This document shows, piece by piece, positions 7,796 to 15,934 of a DNA stretch of 64,000 nt. Source of the DNA: Planctomycetota bacterium (GTDB lineage Bacteria; Planctomycetota; UBA1135; GCA-002686595). Below the pieces are notes generated by a model. That model saw only the letters and a list, made by a program, of their open reading frames with translations, made no database searches and was not told the origin of the DNA. Location: positions 1-64,000 of the forward strand of contig JANQEJ010000252.1 of NCBI GenBank assembly GCA_028278425.1, given 5' to 3'. Within the stretch, counting starts at the first letter, position 1, and the number at the start of each line of letters is the position of its first letter. The translations under genes were made by a program, and so were the position numbers.

Positions 7796-8379
7796 GGGGT
7801 CCCGCACCGCCGATGGAGACGCGGCGCGTCCGGCTGCGCACGATCGCGGCGGGCGACAACCATTTCCTCTACAGCCTGATGACCTCGCCGCTGTCGGGCG
7901 GGCGGGCACGCTTCGCGGGCGCCACTCCCAGCCCCGACAAGGTCGCCCAGTCGCTGTGGGACTCGGTGCTGGCGCAGTTCATCGTCGAGCGTCCCGACAC
8001 GGGCGAGCCGGTCGGCCTGGTCGCGATCTCGTCGCCGAACTTCCGCGACGGCTTCGCTTATCTCTCCGCCCTTGCGAGCCCGGAGGCCCGCACGTCGGGG
8101 CGCGTCGCCGAAGCGGTCTTGCTGGGCTTCCACTACGCCTTCTCCGGCTGGCCCTTCCGCAAGATCTACATGGAGGCGTCCGAGGTCAGCTACGCTCACT
8201 TCAAGAGCGGCCTCGGGCGGTACTTCAGCGAGGAGGGGAGGCTGCGCCGCCACCACTTCTGGAACGGGGAGTACGTCGACCTCGTCATCCTGGCCGTGTA
8301 CCGGGAGACCTGGTCGGAGAACGTTCCGCGCGTCCTGCCGCGGCTGTGCCGGGACGTCGCGCCGGAAGGTCCCCGCTAG
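7792..8379 (+). CDS. GNAT family N-acetyltransferase
   Basis: 195 aa. I choose the ATG at 7792, which overlaps the previous stop as ATGA, over a TTG six bases upstream; ATG 7813 is also possible. The pattern is that of the Acetyltransf_3 group. It has 'METRRVRLRTI' near the start, a central beta strand 'EPVGLVAI', then 'AVLLGFHYAF..WPFRKIYMEA' and 'FSEEGRLRRHHFWNGEYVDLVILAVYRE', which is the usual C-terminal helix-strand pair. Such enzymes move an acetyl group from acetyl-CoA to an amine. As the last gene of the MauE/MauD-like operon it could modify the 12-cysteine protein or a small amine; neither is shown. The family call is fairly secure. Confidence 0.75.
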   Translation: MRGPAPPMETRRVRLRTIAAGDNHFLYSLMTSPLSGGRARFAGATPSPDKVAQSLWDSVLAQFIVERPDTGEPVGLVAISSPNFRDGFAYLSALASPEARTSGRVAEAVLLGFHYAFSGWPFRKIYMEASEVSYAHFKSGLGRYFSEEGRLRRHHFWNGEYVDLVILAVYRETWSENVPRVLPRLCRDVAPEGPR

Positions 8380-8388
8380 CTCCCGTCG

Positions 8389-8424
8389 GAACCGCCCGTC
8401 GAGCAGCACGGTCGCGGTGGGATG
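8389..8424 (-). pseudogene. Tail remnant of a beta-helix-type secreted protein gene
   Basis: Just after the acetyltransferase stop, the minus strand encodes HPTATVLLDGRF. This is nearly the same as the last residues (DPTVTVLLDGQF) of the beta-helix protein at 3140-4348, at DNA level as well. No further homologous sequence and no stop follow in place. It looks like a scar left by deletion of a paralogue. Confidence 0.4.
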
Positions 8425-8510
8425 GCGGGATCGAATCGGTGGGGAAACGTGCGCCAACCCGGTCGGAGACGGTTGCCCTGTACCGATCGCGCATCGACAC
8501 TGGGGCGACC

Positions 8511-9614
8511 ATGACGCAAACGGAGCCTCCCTTCGTCGGCGCCGCGGCGCTCCTGTTCTCGCTCGTCGGCGCGGCGCAGGCCCAGATCACCGTCCAGGAC
8601 CGCGCGGTCACGACCTACGCGCAGACCTACCACCAGGGAACCGATCTGGCCGACACGTCGCAGGACTCCGACGGAACCGACCAGCCCGGTCCCTTCCAGG
8701 CCGATCTCGCGAGCGTCGCGATCGCCTTCTTCAACTCCGCGCGGGCCGCCGCGGGGCAGACGAGCGACGTGGATCCTGCGACCGGCAGCTTCGACGCAAC
8801 CGGCCACGCGACCGCGGAGCTCTACGTCCAGGGCACCGGCGACGCCGTGGGCGAGAGCCGCTTCGAGCTCATCTTCGCGACCGACGGCGCGGCGCGGCTC
8901 GTTCTGGACAGCCTGGTCCTGACCGTCGACGACACCTTCGCGGGCGGTTTCTCCTTCGACTACCCCGGCGAAGCGTCCGCGCGCCTCGAGGTGCGCGACG
9001 AGACGACGTTGGAGGTCGTCTACGCGCAGGAGGTCGTGCTCGACGACGTCGGCACCTACGCGGAGGTCGATCGGAACGACCCGCTCGAGCTCGCGCTCGG
9101 CGCCGGCACCTGGCGACTCTTCGTGCAGGCTTTAGCCGAGCACGAAGAGCCGAGCATCACCGAGGTCCAGGGCAGCCTCTCCGCCGCGACCTTCGAGTTC
9201 GCGGGCCGCTTCGTGCGCGCGCTGGAGGCCGACGTCGCCTCGATCTCCGTCGGGGCCGGCGGCGCGCAGCAGCTCACCCTGGACGCGGGCGGGACCTTCG
9301 CGGGCGACCTGTACCTCGTCATGGGCTCCCTCTCCGGCACCAGCCCGGGCTTTCCGGTCGGCGCGCACGTGCTGCCGCTCAACCCCGATCCGTACTTTCG
9401 GTTCACGTTGCTGCACCCGAATACGCCGCCGCTCTTGAGCTCGTTCGGTCTGCTCGACGCCGGGGGGCGCGCGGCGGCTTCGTTCTCACTCGCGGCGGGA
9501 TCGGATCCCGCGCTCGTCGGGTTGACGTTGGATCACGCCTACGCGGTAGTCGACGCCGCCGGCCTGGTGGTGGAGCTCGCGAGCAACTCGGTGCCGCTAC
9601 ACCTCGACGTCTGA
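8511..9614 (+). CDS. Secreted protein of unknown function with planctomycetal C-terminal module
   Basis: A 367-aa protein with ATG start and signal peptide (cleavage likely after AAQAQ, about residue 25). The body is beta-rich and acidic with no domain I can name. The last 110 residues, from 'ISVGAGGAQQLTLDAG' to 'LASNSVPLHLDV', form a module found at the end of many planctomycete exported proteins. A second copy of this C-terminus survives as a truncated remnant at 22527-22811. The gene stands alone between the acetyltransferase operon and an FG-GAP gene on the same strand. Role unknown; envelope or matrix protein is the most likely broad class. Confidence 0.75.
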   Translation: MTQTEPPFVGAAALLFSLVGAAQAQITVQDRAVTTYAQTYHQGTDLADTSQDSDGTDQPGPFQADLASVAIAFFNSARAAAGQTSDVDPATGSFDATGHATAELYVQGTGDAVGESRFELIFATDGAARLVLDSLVLTVDDTFAGGFSFDYPGEASARLEVRDETTLEVVYAQEVVLDDVGTYAEVDRNDPLELALGAGTWRLFVQALAEHEEPSITEVQGSLSAATFEFAGRFVRALEADVASISVGAGGAQQLTLDAGGTFAGDLYLVMGSLSGTSPGFPVGAHVLPLNPDPYFRFTLLHPNTPPLLSSFGLLDAGGRAAASFSLAAGSDPALVGLTLDHAYAVVDAAGLVVELASNSVPLHLDV

Positions 9615-9720
9615 GCGCTTCGAGCTCCTTGGTCTTACGCCGCGCGGGCCTGCCGACGGTGGGCAAGCGGGCTAACATCGTGTGCCCAAACGTCCCCAGC
9701 CGTTATCGGGAGGAGAGACC

Positions 9721-11304
9721 GTGCCGTTCACCCGGGTCGCCGCGCTTCCGTGCTCCCTCGCCCTGCTCGCCGTTCCGCTGCCGGCGTGGCAGGGGCCCTG
9801 CGGTGAAGGCGCCGACGTCGAGACGCTGGGCCTCGCCACGCCCGGTGCCGCCGGGCCGCTCGAGCTCGCCCTCGAGGGCGCGCCGGTCGACGGCCTGCCG
9901 TTCCGCTTTCGCGTGCGCGGACTGCCGCCGACGGGTCACGGGTGCCTCGCGTTCAGCCTGCACGAGAGCCCGGTCTTCCTGCCGCCGTTCGGTGCGACCA
10001 TCTACCCTTCGGCGCCGCTCATGACCGTCTTCGTCGCGGATGCGCAGGGTGAGTCGCCGCCGCTCCTGGCGCAGGCGGCGGTCGGGCCGGCGCTCTGCGG
10101 CGTCACGTTCGTCGCGCAGGCCGCGGCGACCGACGCGGCGGCTGCGGGTGGAGCCAGCTTCACCAAGGCGGTGCGCACGCGCTTCGGCGCCGGAGCCGCG
10201 GGGCCCTTGTTGCTCTCGGTCCCGGGGGCCTACCCGGTGGGCGGCAACCTGCTCGACGCCGCGGCCGCCGACCTGAACGGCGACCAGAACCTCGACGTGG
10301 CCTTCCTCGCGCTCGACACGGCCGGGCTCGACGAGGCGGTCTGGGTGCTCTTCGGCGGCGGGGACGGAACCTTTGGCCGGTCGCTCGAGCTGGGCACCGG
10401 AGGCACGTTCCCGAGTCGCTTCGCGGTGGGGGACGTCACGGCCGACGGGAACCCCGACATCGCCACGACCGCGAACGGAATCCGGCTGTTGCTGGGGGAG
10501 AGAGGGGGAGCCTTCGCGCCGCCCTTCTTCGTCTTCGAGGCGAAGAAGCTCGACGACGACCCCTCGGGGATCGCGATCGCCGACGTGGACGACGACGGGA
10601 TCGGCGACATCCTGTTCACCCGCCAGTTCGTCCTCCCCGGCGACGTCGGGGTCCTGCTCTCGCTCGGCGACGGGACGTTCCTGGAGGGGCAGACGCTCCC
10701 CGTGGGGCGCGACCCGATCGACCTCGCGCTCGGCGACTGGAACCTGGACGGCGCCCTCGACTTCGCGACCGCCAACCGCGAGCTTGACGCCTTCGGGACG
10801 CAGGGGTCGGTCTCCACCGCCCTGGGCAACGGGGACGGCACCTTCGGCCCCGCGCAGACGATGGGCACCGGCACGCCGTCCTCGAGCCTCGCCGTTTGGG
10901 TCCGGACCGCGGACTTCGGCGCCGACGGCGTCCCCGACCTGGCGGCGCTGACGAAGTTCGGCGGCGACTCCGTGTGCGTCTTCACCGGCCTCGGCGGGGG
11001 CGGCTTCTCGGCGCCCGCGGTGCTCGCGGCCGGCACCCTCACGAACGACTTCCGCGTCGCGGACGTGGACCGCGACCTGTTTCCGGACATCCTGGTCGCC
11101 GCTTCCGTCGTGGGGACCGACGGGATCCGCATCTTCTTCAACGAAGGCGACGGCACGTTCGCTCCGTTCGTCACCCCGGACGTCGGAGGCGACGCCTGGT
11201 CGATCGCGGCCGGCGACTTCGACGGCGACCTCCTGCCGGATTTCGCCGTGACCGACGAGCTGGTGGACGAGGCGCGGCTCGTGCGGCACGGGCTCCTGCC
11301 TTAA
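9721..11304 (+). CDS. Secreted FG-GAP/VCBS repeat protein
   Basis: 527 aa. The GTG at 9721 is preceded by a strong 'gggaggaga' and opens a signal peptide (VPFTRVAALPCSLALLAVPLPA), so I prefer it to a GTG 39 bases upstream. After the signal comes an N-terminal beta module of about 140 residues starting 'CGEGADVETLGL' and ending near 'KAVRTRFGAG'. It is followed by about seven FG-GAP/VCBS repeats with the calcium-loop form D-x-D-x-D-G-x-x-D (for example 'DLNGDQNLDVAF', 'DVDDDGIGDILF'). The repeats should form a beta-propeller outside the cytoplasm. Closely related architectures occur at 23942-26485 and 30816-33401. Confidence 0.85.
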   Translation: MPFTRVAALPCSLALLAVPLPAWQGPCGEGADVETLGLATPGAAGPLELALEGAPVDGLPFRFRVRGLPPTGHGCLAFSLHESPVFLPPFGATIYPSAPLMTVFVADAQGESPPLLAQAAVGPALCGVTFVAQAAATDAAAAGGASFTKAVRTRFGAGAAGPLLLSVPGAYPVGGNLLDAAAADLNGDQNLDVAFLALDTAGLDEAVWVLFGGGDGTFGRSLELGTGGTFPSRFAVGDVTADGNPDIATTANGIRLLLGERGGAFAPPFFVFEAKKLDDDPSGIAIADVDDDGIGDILFTRQFVLPGDVGVLLSLGDGTFLEGQTLPVGRDPIDLALGDWNLDGALDFATANRELDAFGTQGSVSTALGNGDGTFGPAQTMGTGTPSSSLAVWVRTADFGADGVPDLAALTKFGGDSVCVFTGLGGGGFSAPAVLAAGTLTNDFRVADVDRDLFPDILVAASVVGTDGIRIFFNEGDGTFAPFVTPDVGGDAWSIAAGDFDGDLLPDFAVTDELVDEARLVRHGLLP

Positions 11305-11317
11305 CCGTCTGGCCGGT

Positions 11318-12295
11318 CTAGCCGCCCGGGGTCGCGACCCTGTAGAGCTTTAGCTCGCGGTCGTCCGAGCCGCTCGCGAGCACTTCGCCGTTGGGACTGA
11401 AGGCGAGGCTGTAGAGCCGAGTGCGATGGGCAAGCACGCTTTCGATCAGCTCGCCCGACTCGAGGTCCCACACGAGGATGCGCCCGTCGCTCGCGCCGGC
11501 GGCGAGCCACGGCTGCTCCGGGTGCAGGGAGACGGGATAGAGCGTTAGGTCCGACTTGCCGGGGATCGCCACGGAGCGCACGAGCTCGTTTCGCTCGAGG
11601 TCCCACACGTGCGCCGTTCCCTTCGACGCGCTCCACGCGAGCGTGCGGCCGTCCGGGTGGAGGCTGAGCTCCTTCGCGGTTCCGCCGTCCCAGCGGATTT
11701 TCGCGTGGGGCTCGCCCGTTCGGGTGTCCCAGGCCCGAACGCCCTCGCCCGCGGATACGAGCACGCGGCCCTCGTCGACGAAGGCGAGGCCCTCCACGCG
11801 TTCTCCCGTCTCGATCGTGTGCAGCGCCTTCCCGGTCGGGACGTCCCAGAGGATCATCCGCCCCTTCGCGTCGCCGGTCGCCGCGAGCTCACCGCTCGGG
11901 TGAACCGCCGACGCGTAGACGGTCGCGCCGTGCCCCAGGAGCGTGGCGATCACCTTCATGTCGTCCGCGCGCCACACGCGAACGCGCTTGTCGGTGGAGC
12001 CGGTGACCACGAGCTCGTCCTTCGGACCGAAGGACACCGTCGAGACTCACCATCACCCGCCGGGGCGGGGGAGGTCGACGCGTCGGAGCTCCTCGGCTTC
12101 GGCGCTCCACAGGCAGACGCGACCGTCCGCGCTCCCCGAGACGAGCCGCCCCTTGGAATCGAAGGCGAGGCAGCGCACGCGCGCCCGGTGCGCCTCCAGC
12201 GTGCGCCAGGGGGTCAGGATCTCGGCTCGCCGGCCGACTTCGACCGGGAGAACCTCCGGCAGCGCGAGAGCCAGGGCCAGGAGTGCGACATGCAT
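11318..12295 (-). pseudogene. WD40-repeat protein gene interrupted by in-frame stops
   Basis: One frame runs from ATG 12295 to the stop at 11318 but is broken by TGA at 12053-12055 and again at 12047-12049. Upstream are a short signal-like start and one WD40 blade ('GSADGRVCLWSAEAEELRRV'). Downstream are about six blades ('GSTDKRVRVWRADD', 'GDAKGRMILWDVPTG', 'GASDGRILVWDLESG', 'GSDDRELKLYRVA'). Reading the third frame between the stops gives D-G-E, exactly what a WD40 'GHDGEV' start would need. That suggests two nearby single-base changes that cancel each other. Either the gene is inactivated or the assembly has small errors. The downstream 239 codons could still be made from GTG 12037. Confidence 0.65.
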
Positions 12296-12427
12296 GACAG
12301 GACCCTTTCCGAGAGTCTAGTACGCGCGCTCCGGCCGCTCCGTTTGCATTGTGCGACTTGCGGCGCGGCCGCGGGCGACCGTACGGTCGCGGGATCATGA
12401 GGAAGACCTACAGGGCAAGGTGGAACC

Positions 12428-12925
12428 GTGCAGTCGATTGAGCTCGTGCGCGACAACCTGAAGAAGAGCCGCGACCGCGTCCTCGCGCGGGTCGAGGACA
12501 TGCGCGAGCACTGCGTGGTCTTCCCGACCCCACACGGCGGCGCCCACACGCTCTGGGTGCTCGGGCACCTGGCCTACATCGAGGGGCTCGTGATCCAGAG
12601 GTTCATGCTCGGGGAGCCGAACCCGCTGGCCGGGTGGGAGGAGCCCTTCGACGGAGCGGACACGACCGCGGACGCGACCCGGTATCCTCCGTTCGACGAG
12701 GTCCTCGCCAAGTGCCGCGAGATGCGGGAGTCGACCCTGGCGCTCGTCGAGTCGCTCTCCGAGGACGACCTCGACAAGGCGAGCGCCGCCGCCCCCGCAG
12801 GCTTCGAGGACACCTTCGGCACGTACCGCCTTTGCCTGCAAATGGTCGCCGACCACTGGTACATGCACCGCGGCCAGTTGGCGGACGCCCGGCGGGCCGC
12901 GGGGCTGCACCGGATGTGGCTCTAG
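12428..12925 (+). CDS. DinB/DfsB-like putative metalloenzyme
   Basis: 165 aa from a GTG preceded by 'caaggtgga'. The helical pattern and three histidines fit the DinB four-helix fold, which binds a divalent metal through three His: H47 in 'LGHLAYIE', and H143 and H147 in 'DHWYMHRGQLADAR'. Family members include mycothiol- or bacillithiol-dependent transferases and many uncharacterised proteins, so the substrate cannot be given. It lies alone on the plus strand between minus-strand genes. Confidence 0.75.
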   Translation: MQSIELVRDNLKKSRDRVLARVEDMREHCVVFPTPHGGAHTLWVLGHLAYIEGLVIQRFMLGEPNPLAGWEEPFDGADTTADATRYPPFDEVLAKCREMRESTLALVESLSEDDLDKASAAAPAGFEDTFGTYRLCLQMVADHWYMHRGQLADARRAAGLHRMWL

Positions 12926-12932
12926 GCCAGGA

Positions 12933-13205
12933 CTAGCGGACGAGCCTGAGCAGCTCCGGCACCTCGCCCCCGCGTCCAAGCTCTTCGAGCGTTTCCGCGA
13001 GGTGGGGGAGCTCGAACCGCAGCGGGTGCGTCGGCGGGAGCTTGAGCGCACCGCCGCCCTCGGCTCGCGCCGCGAGATCGCTGAGGAGGTCGGGGAGGTA
13101 CGGCTCCGCCTCGTCCCGCCGGCCGGCGAGGACCAGCGCGCGGAGCCGGCCGGACCGCAGCGCCAGGACCTCCAATCCGCCGGAGCCTTCCTCGCTCGCC
13201 TCCAA
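12933..13205 (-). pseudogene. Possible tail of a TPR-like protein gene
   Basis: 90 codons with a natural stop but only a TTG start and a stop codon (TGA 13212-13214) just upstream. The protein text is well behaved: 'RALVLAGRRDEAEPYLPDLL' is a helix-turn-helix of TPR style, followed by 'LPHLAETLEELGRGGEVPELLRLV'. It reads like the C-terminus of a larger helical-repeat protein whose front has been lost. It may also be a small real gene. Confidence 0.3.
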
Positions 13206-13249
13206 GGGCCTTCACGGAGACCCCTCCCGAGCCCCCCCAGCAAAATCCG

Positions 13250-13291
13250 AAAACCGCGCAGCGGCCCGCAGGCCTACGGAGCCTGCGGCCC
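13250..13291 (-). terminator. Hairpin terminator overlapping the stop of the 13274-15835 gene
   Basis: On the minus strand the last codons and stop form a stem of about ten base pairs (CCGCAGGC/GCCTGCGG plus a bulged extension) with a seven-base loop. It is followed by a short T run (TTTT at 13253-13250). It is a plausible intrinsic terminator by inspection only. Confidence 0.4.
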
Positions 13292-15835
13292 GAGGATCGC
13301 GAGCACCGCCGACAGCTCGGGGACGGCGAAGGTCTGCTGCTGGGTCCCGCCCGGATAGACGTAGGGCACGACGGGCCCGTTCGCGAACGACGTGATGACC
13401 TCGAGGTCGTAGGTGGCTCCCGGGGTGAAGCCGTACTCGCTCAGGTCGAGGTCGACCGTGACCACCTGGTCCCCGGCCGCGCCCGGTCCCTCGGGGACCA
13501 GCGGATCGGCGTCGTCGGTCCAGCTGATGAGCAGCAGCCCGACGCGCGGGATCGCGGGGTCGCCGAACACGGCGGCGTACACCATGGGCTGGAGCCAGGA
13601 TCCCGGCTGGTCCACCGAGAGGTTGTGCACCTCCGCGTCGACGAGGGGCGAATCGGTCTGAGGCTCGCGGAGCCGCTCGCCGAACACGATCAGGTCGCGT
13701 GCGTCGTCCTGCTTGAGCACGGCCATGCAGTTCTCGATCAGCTCGACGGAGAGGGCGATGTTCTCGAAGGCGGGATCCGCGATCTGCTGGCTCAGCGTCT
13801 CGGGGCCGAGGACCGCGCCCGCGAAGGGCTCGCCGCCCTGGAACGCGTGCGCGGCGAAGTACTGCCGCACCGCGCGGTTCCGCCGGTCCGACGTGGGGTA
13901 GCTCAAGCTGATGACCTGGTTGCTCCCGGTCATCTGGTAGTCGTTGTAGACCGTCTGGAAGAAGGGCGCGCGCGCGACGTTGCCCGCCTTCGACGTCTTG
14001 AAGCCGCTGTAGCGGTTCCAGGTGGCCTCGACGACGCCCAGGAAGGGCTCGCTCACGCCCTCGGTCATGAGGAAGTACTCGGGGTCTCCGCCGGGCATGG
14101 TCCGCATGTCGAGCTTCAGGTCCTCGAGGATCTTGCGCTTGCCCTGAGTCCAGTACCGGCCGTCGCCCTCGGGGTGGTCGCCCGCTCCGATGTGCCCGGC
14201 GTCGTAGCAGAGCTTCGGATCGGCGTGGTAGGCGTCGATGTAGCAACCCGCGACGCCAATCTGTGCGTTCACGTGGCGCGCGTAGTCGTTCGGGAAGGAC
14301 GTCCCGAGGCAAAGGGCGTTGTACGTGCCCTGCTTCTCGCAGTATCGCGCGCCGCAGGCGGCGGTCCGGTCGACGAGCGGAGTCGACACGGTGATGATCT
14401 CGCCCGTCTCGCGCTTGACCGTGTAGGCGTCGAGCGAGACGCCGGCGTACCCGGTCACGTAACTGGAGCCGTAGCCCGCGGCGGCGGGGTGGTAGTAGTC
14501 GACCCCGAAGTAGGCCGAGGTCGGGAACTGCGACGGGAGCACCGGCGCGGCCGCGAGAAACTCGGGCCGGACGGGAAACCAGTCGCCCAGCTTGCTGAGG
14601 TTGGAGTCGTAGTCCCAGAGCTGCGCGCGCTGGAGGATCGACTGAACGCCGAACTCGGCGGCCGCGCTGCTGAGCTGGTTCGTCCACTGGCCCCACTGGA
14701 AGTAGTCGAAGGTGGGGTCGCAGATGCCCGAACGGACCTCGACCGGAGCGCTCGCGGAGAGCTTGGAGCCTCCCGCTCCGGGCGGGCCCTTGATGGGCGG
14801 AGCCGCGCAGCGAGCCGGAACGACGGTCGCGATCATCTCCGCGTCGAGGGCGTGCTGCGAGAACTCGGGGTTGTCTCGCATCGTGCCCCGCGCCACCCAG
14901 GGAGCGCCCTGGCCGATCACCCAGCTCCGGTAGAAGCGCGCCGCGTCGTACCAGTCGCCGCGCAGCGCGGTGAGCACCGTGGGGAACGGAAACGCGGCCG
15001 GCGCGTCCGCGGGTTGGAGGTTGTCCACGGGATAGTGCTGGACGCCGAAGATCATCGCCGGCTGCGCGCAGTCCCCCGGGTTCGGCGAGCAGATCTCGAG
15101 CCCGTAGGGCTTCAGGTTGTCGTCCAGGTCGCGTGTGCCCCAGAAGAGCACGGGGCCGGGCGCGCCGCCGGGGTCCTCGCGGTAGTAGGCGTTCCACTGC
15201 ATGGAGAGGGTGCCCGGGTGCGACGGAGTGCCGATGGGATCGGTCGGGGTGAAGTCGACCAGCGACGTCGCGAGGACGTTGGGGTTCGTCAGCGGATCGA
15301 AGAAGAGGACGCCGAGGAACAAGGGGCTCGCGAGGATCTCGGTCGCCGGGTCGTTCAGGGGATCCGCGCCGAGCAGCAGCTCGAGCCGGTAGAGCGAGAG
15401 CGTCGCGGAGGGAGCCGGGTCGACCTCGAGCGCGAAGGAGACCACGTCCTCGCCGTTGAACGCGTTCGCCCTGAGGGTCACGTCGAGCGCCGGAAGCTCG
15501 CCTTGCGCCGGAGCCGACCACGTCGCGGTCACCTCGTCCCCGGCCGGGGCCTCCGCGATGGAAACCGACCCGCCGACGATCTGGCTCGGCCGCAGCGGAA
15601 GCAGCCCTCCGTCCGAGATGCGGCGGAACGTGAGCTCCCACGCGTCCGCTCGAGCGAGATCGATGGAGACGCCGGTGTCGGCGTTCGTCACCTGGACGAG
15701 CTCGATCCCGATCGACGCGTCCGGGGCGTAGTCCAGCGTCACGATGCCGTTGCCGATCTGCTGGGCGGAGGTCCTCGAAGGAACGAGGGGGAGCGACAGG
15801 GCGCAGACGAGGATCCAGAAGCGGGCGGTGTGCAC
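13274..15835 (-). CDS. Secreted DUF6259-like (glycoside-hydrolase-like) protein, copy 1 of a tandem pair
   Basis: 853 aa. I choose the GTG at 15835, nine bases after a perfect GGAGG; a TTG six bases upstream is too close to it. A signal peptide ends near 'PSRTSAQQ'. The next 200 residues are beta-sandwich-like. The middle contains a probable TIM-barrel with 'FDYFQWGQWTNQ', 'YIDAYHADPKLCYDAGH', 'GDHPEGDGRYWTQGKRK', 'YFLMTEG' and 'TVYNDYQMTG', which I associate with the DUF6259 group of putative glycoside hydrolases. Asp/Glu residues in these motifs are candidates for catalysis. The C-terminus is a beta domain with 'VDLDLSEYGFTPGATYDLEV'. The gene upstream on the same strand is its close paralogue. 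Substrate unknown; an extracytoplasmic polysaccharide is likely. Confidence 0.7.
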   Translation of the reverse strand: MHTARFWILVCALSLPLVPSRTSAQQIGNGIVTLDYAPDASIGIELVQVTNADTGVSIDLARADAWELTFRRISDGGLLPLRPSQIVGGSVSIAEAPAGDEVTATWSAPAQGELPALDVTLRANAFNGEDVVSFALEVDPAPSATLSLYRLELLLGADPLNDPATEILASPLFLGVLFFDPLTNPNVLATSLVDFTPTDPIGTPSHPGTLSMQWNAYYREDPGGAPGPVLFWGTRDLDDNLKPYGLEICSPNPGDCAQPAMIFGVQHYPVDNLQPADAPAAFPFPTVLTALRGDWYDAARFYRSWVIGQGAPWVARGTMRDNPEFSQHALDAEMIATVVPARCAAPPIKGPPGAGGSKLSASAPVEVRSGICDPTFDYFQWGQWTNQLSSAAAEFGVQSILQRAQLWDYDSNLSKLGDWFPVRPEFLAAAPVLPSQFPTSAYFGVDYYHPAAAGYGSSYVTGYAGVSLDAYTVKRETGEIITVSTPLVDRTAACGARYCEKQGTYNALCLGTSFPNDYARHVNAQIGVAGCYIDAYHADPKLCYDAGHIGAGDHPEGDGRYWTQGKRKILEDLKLDMRTMPGGDPEYFLMTEGVSEPFLGVVEATWNRYSGFKTSKAGNVARAPFFQTVYNDYQMTGSNQVISLSYPTSDRRNRAVRQYFAAHAFQGGEPFAGAVLGPETLSQQIADPAFENIALSVELIENCMAVLKQDDARDLIVFGERLREPQTDSPLVDAEVHNLSVDQPGSWLQPMVYAAVFGDPAIPRVGLLLISWTDDADPLVPEGPGAAGDQVVTVDLDLSEYGFTPGATYDLEVITSFANGPVVPYVYPGGTQQQTFAVPELSAVLAILGPQAP

Positions 15836-15898
15836 GAGCAATGGCCTCCGAGGGTGCAGCGCAGGGCCGCGACGCGTCGTACGTGTCCACGGATTCTA
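15836..15898 (-). promoter_or_regulatory. Upstream region conserved between the tandem paralogues (copy 1)
   Basis: About 60 bases before the start match the region before copy 2 (18497-18560) closely: GGAGG, then GCGCTGCACCC, then GTAGAATCCG. TAGAAT (15898-15893) is a candidate -10 box. No clear -35 box was seen. The match shows that the duplication carried its control region with it. Confidence 0.35.
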
Positions 15899-15934
15899 CT
15901 GGGAGCGAGCCGGCCGTGCCGGTTGCCGCGAGCG

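Noticed and set aside
7205-12055. TGA reassigned to an amino acid in this genome
   Set aside because: Many clear genes here end in TGA with overlapping starts, so TGA is a normal stop. The interrupted genes at 7205 and 12053 are better explained as mutations or sequence errors.
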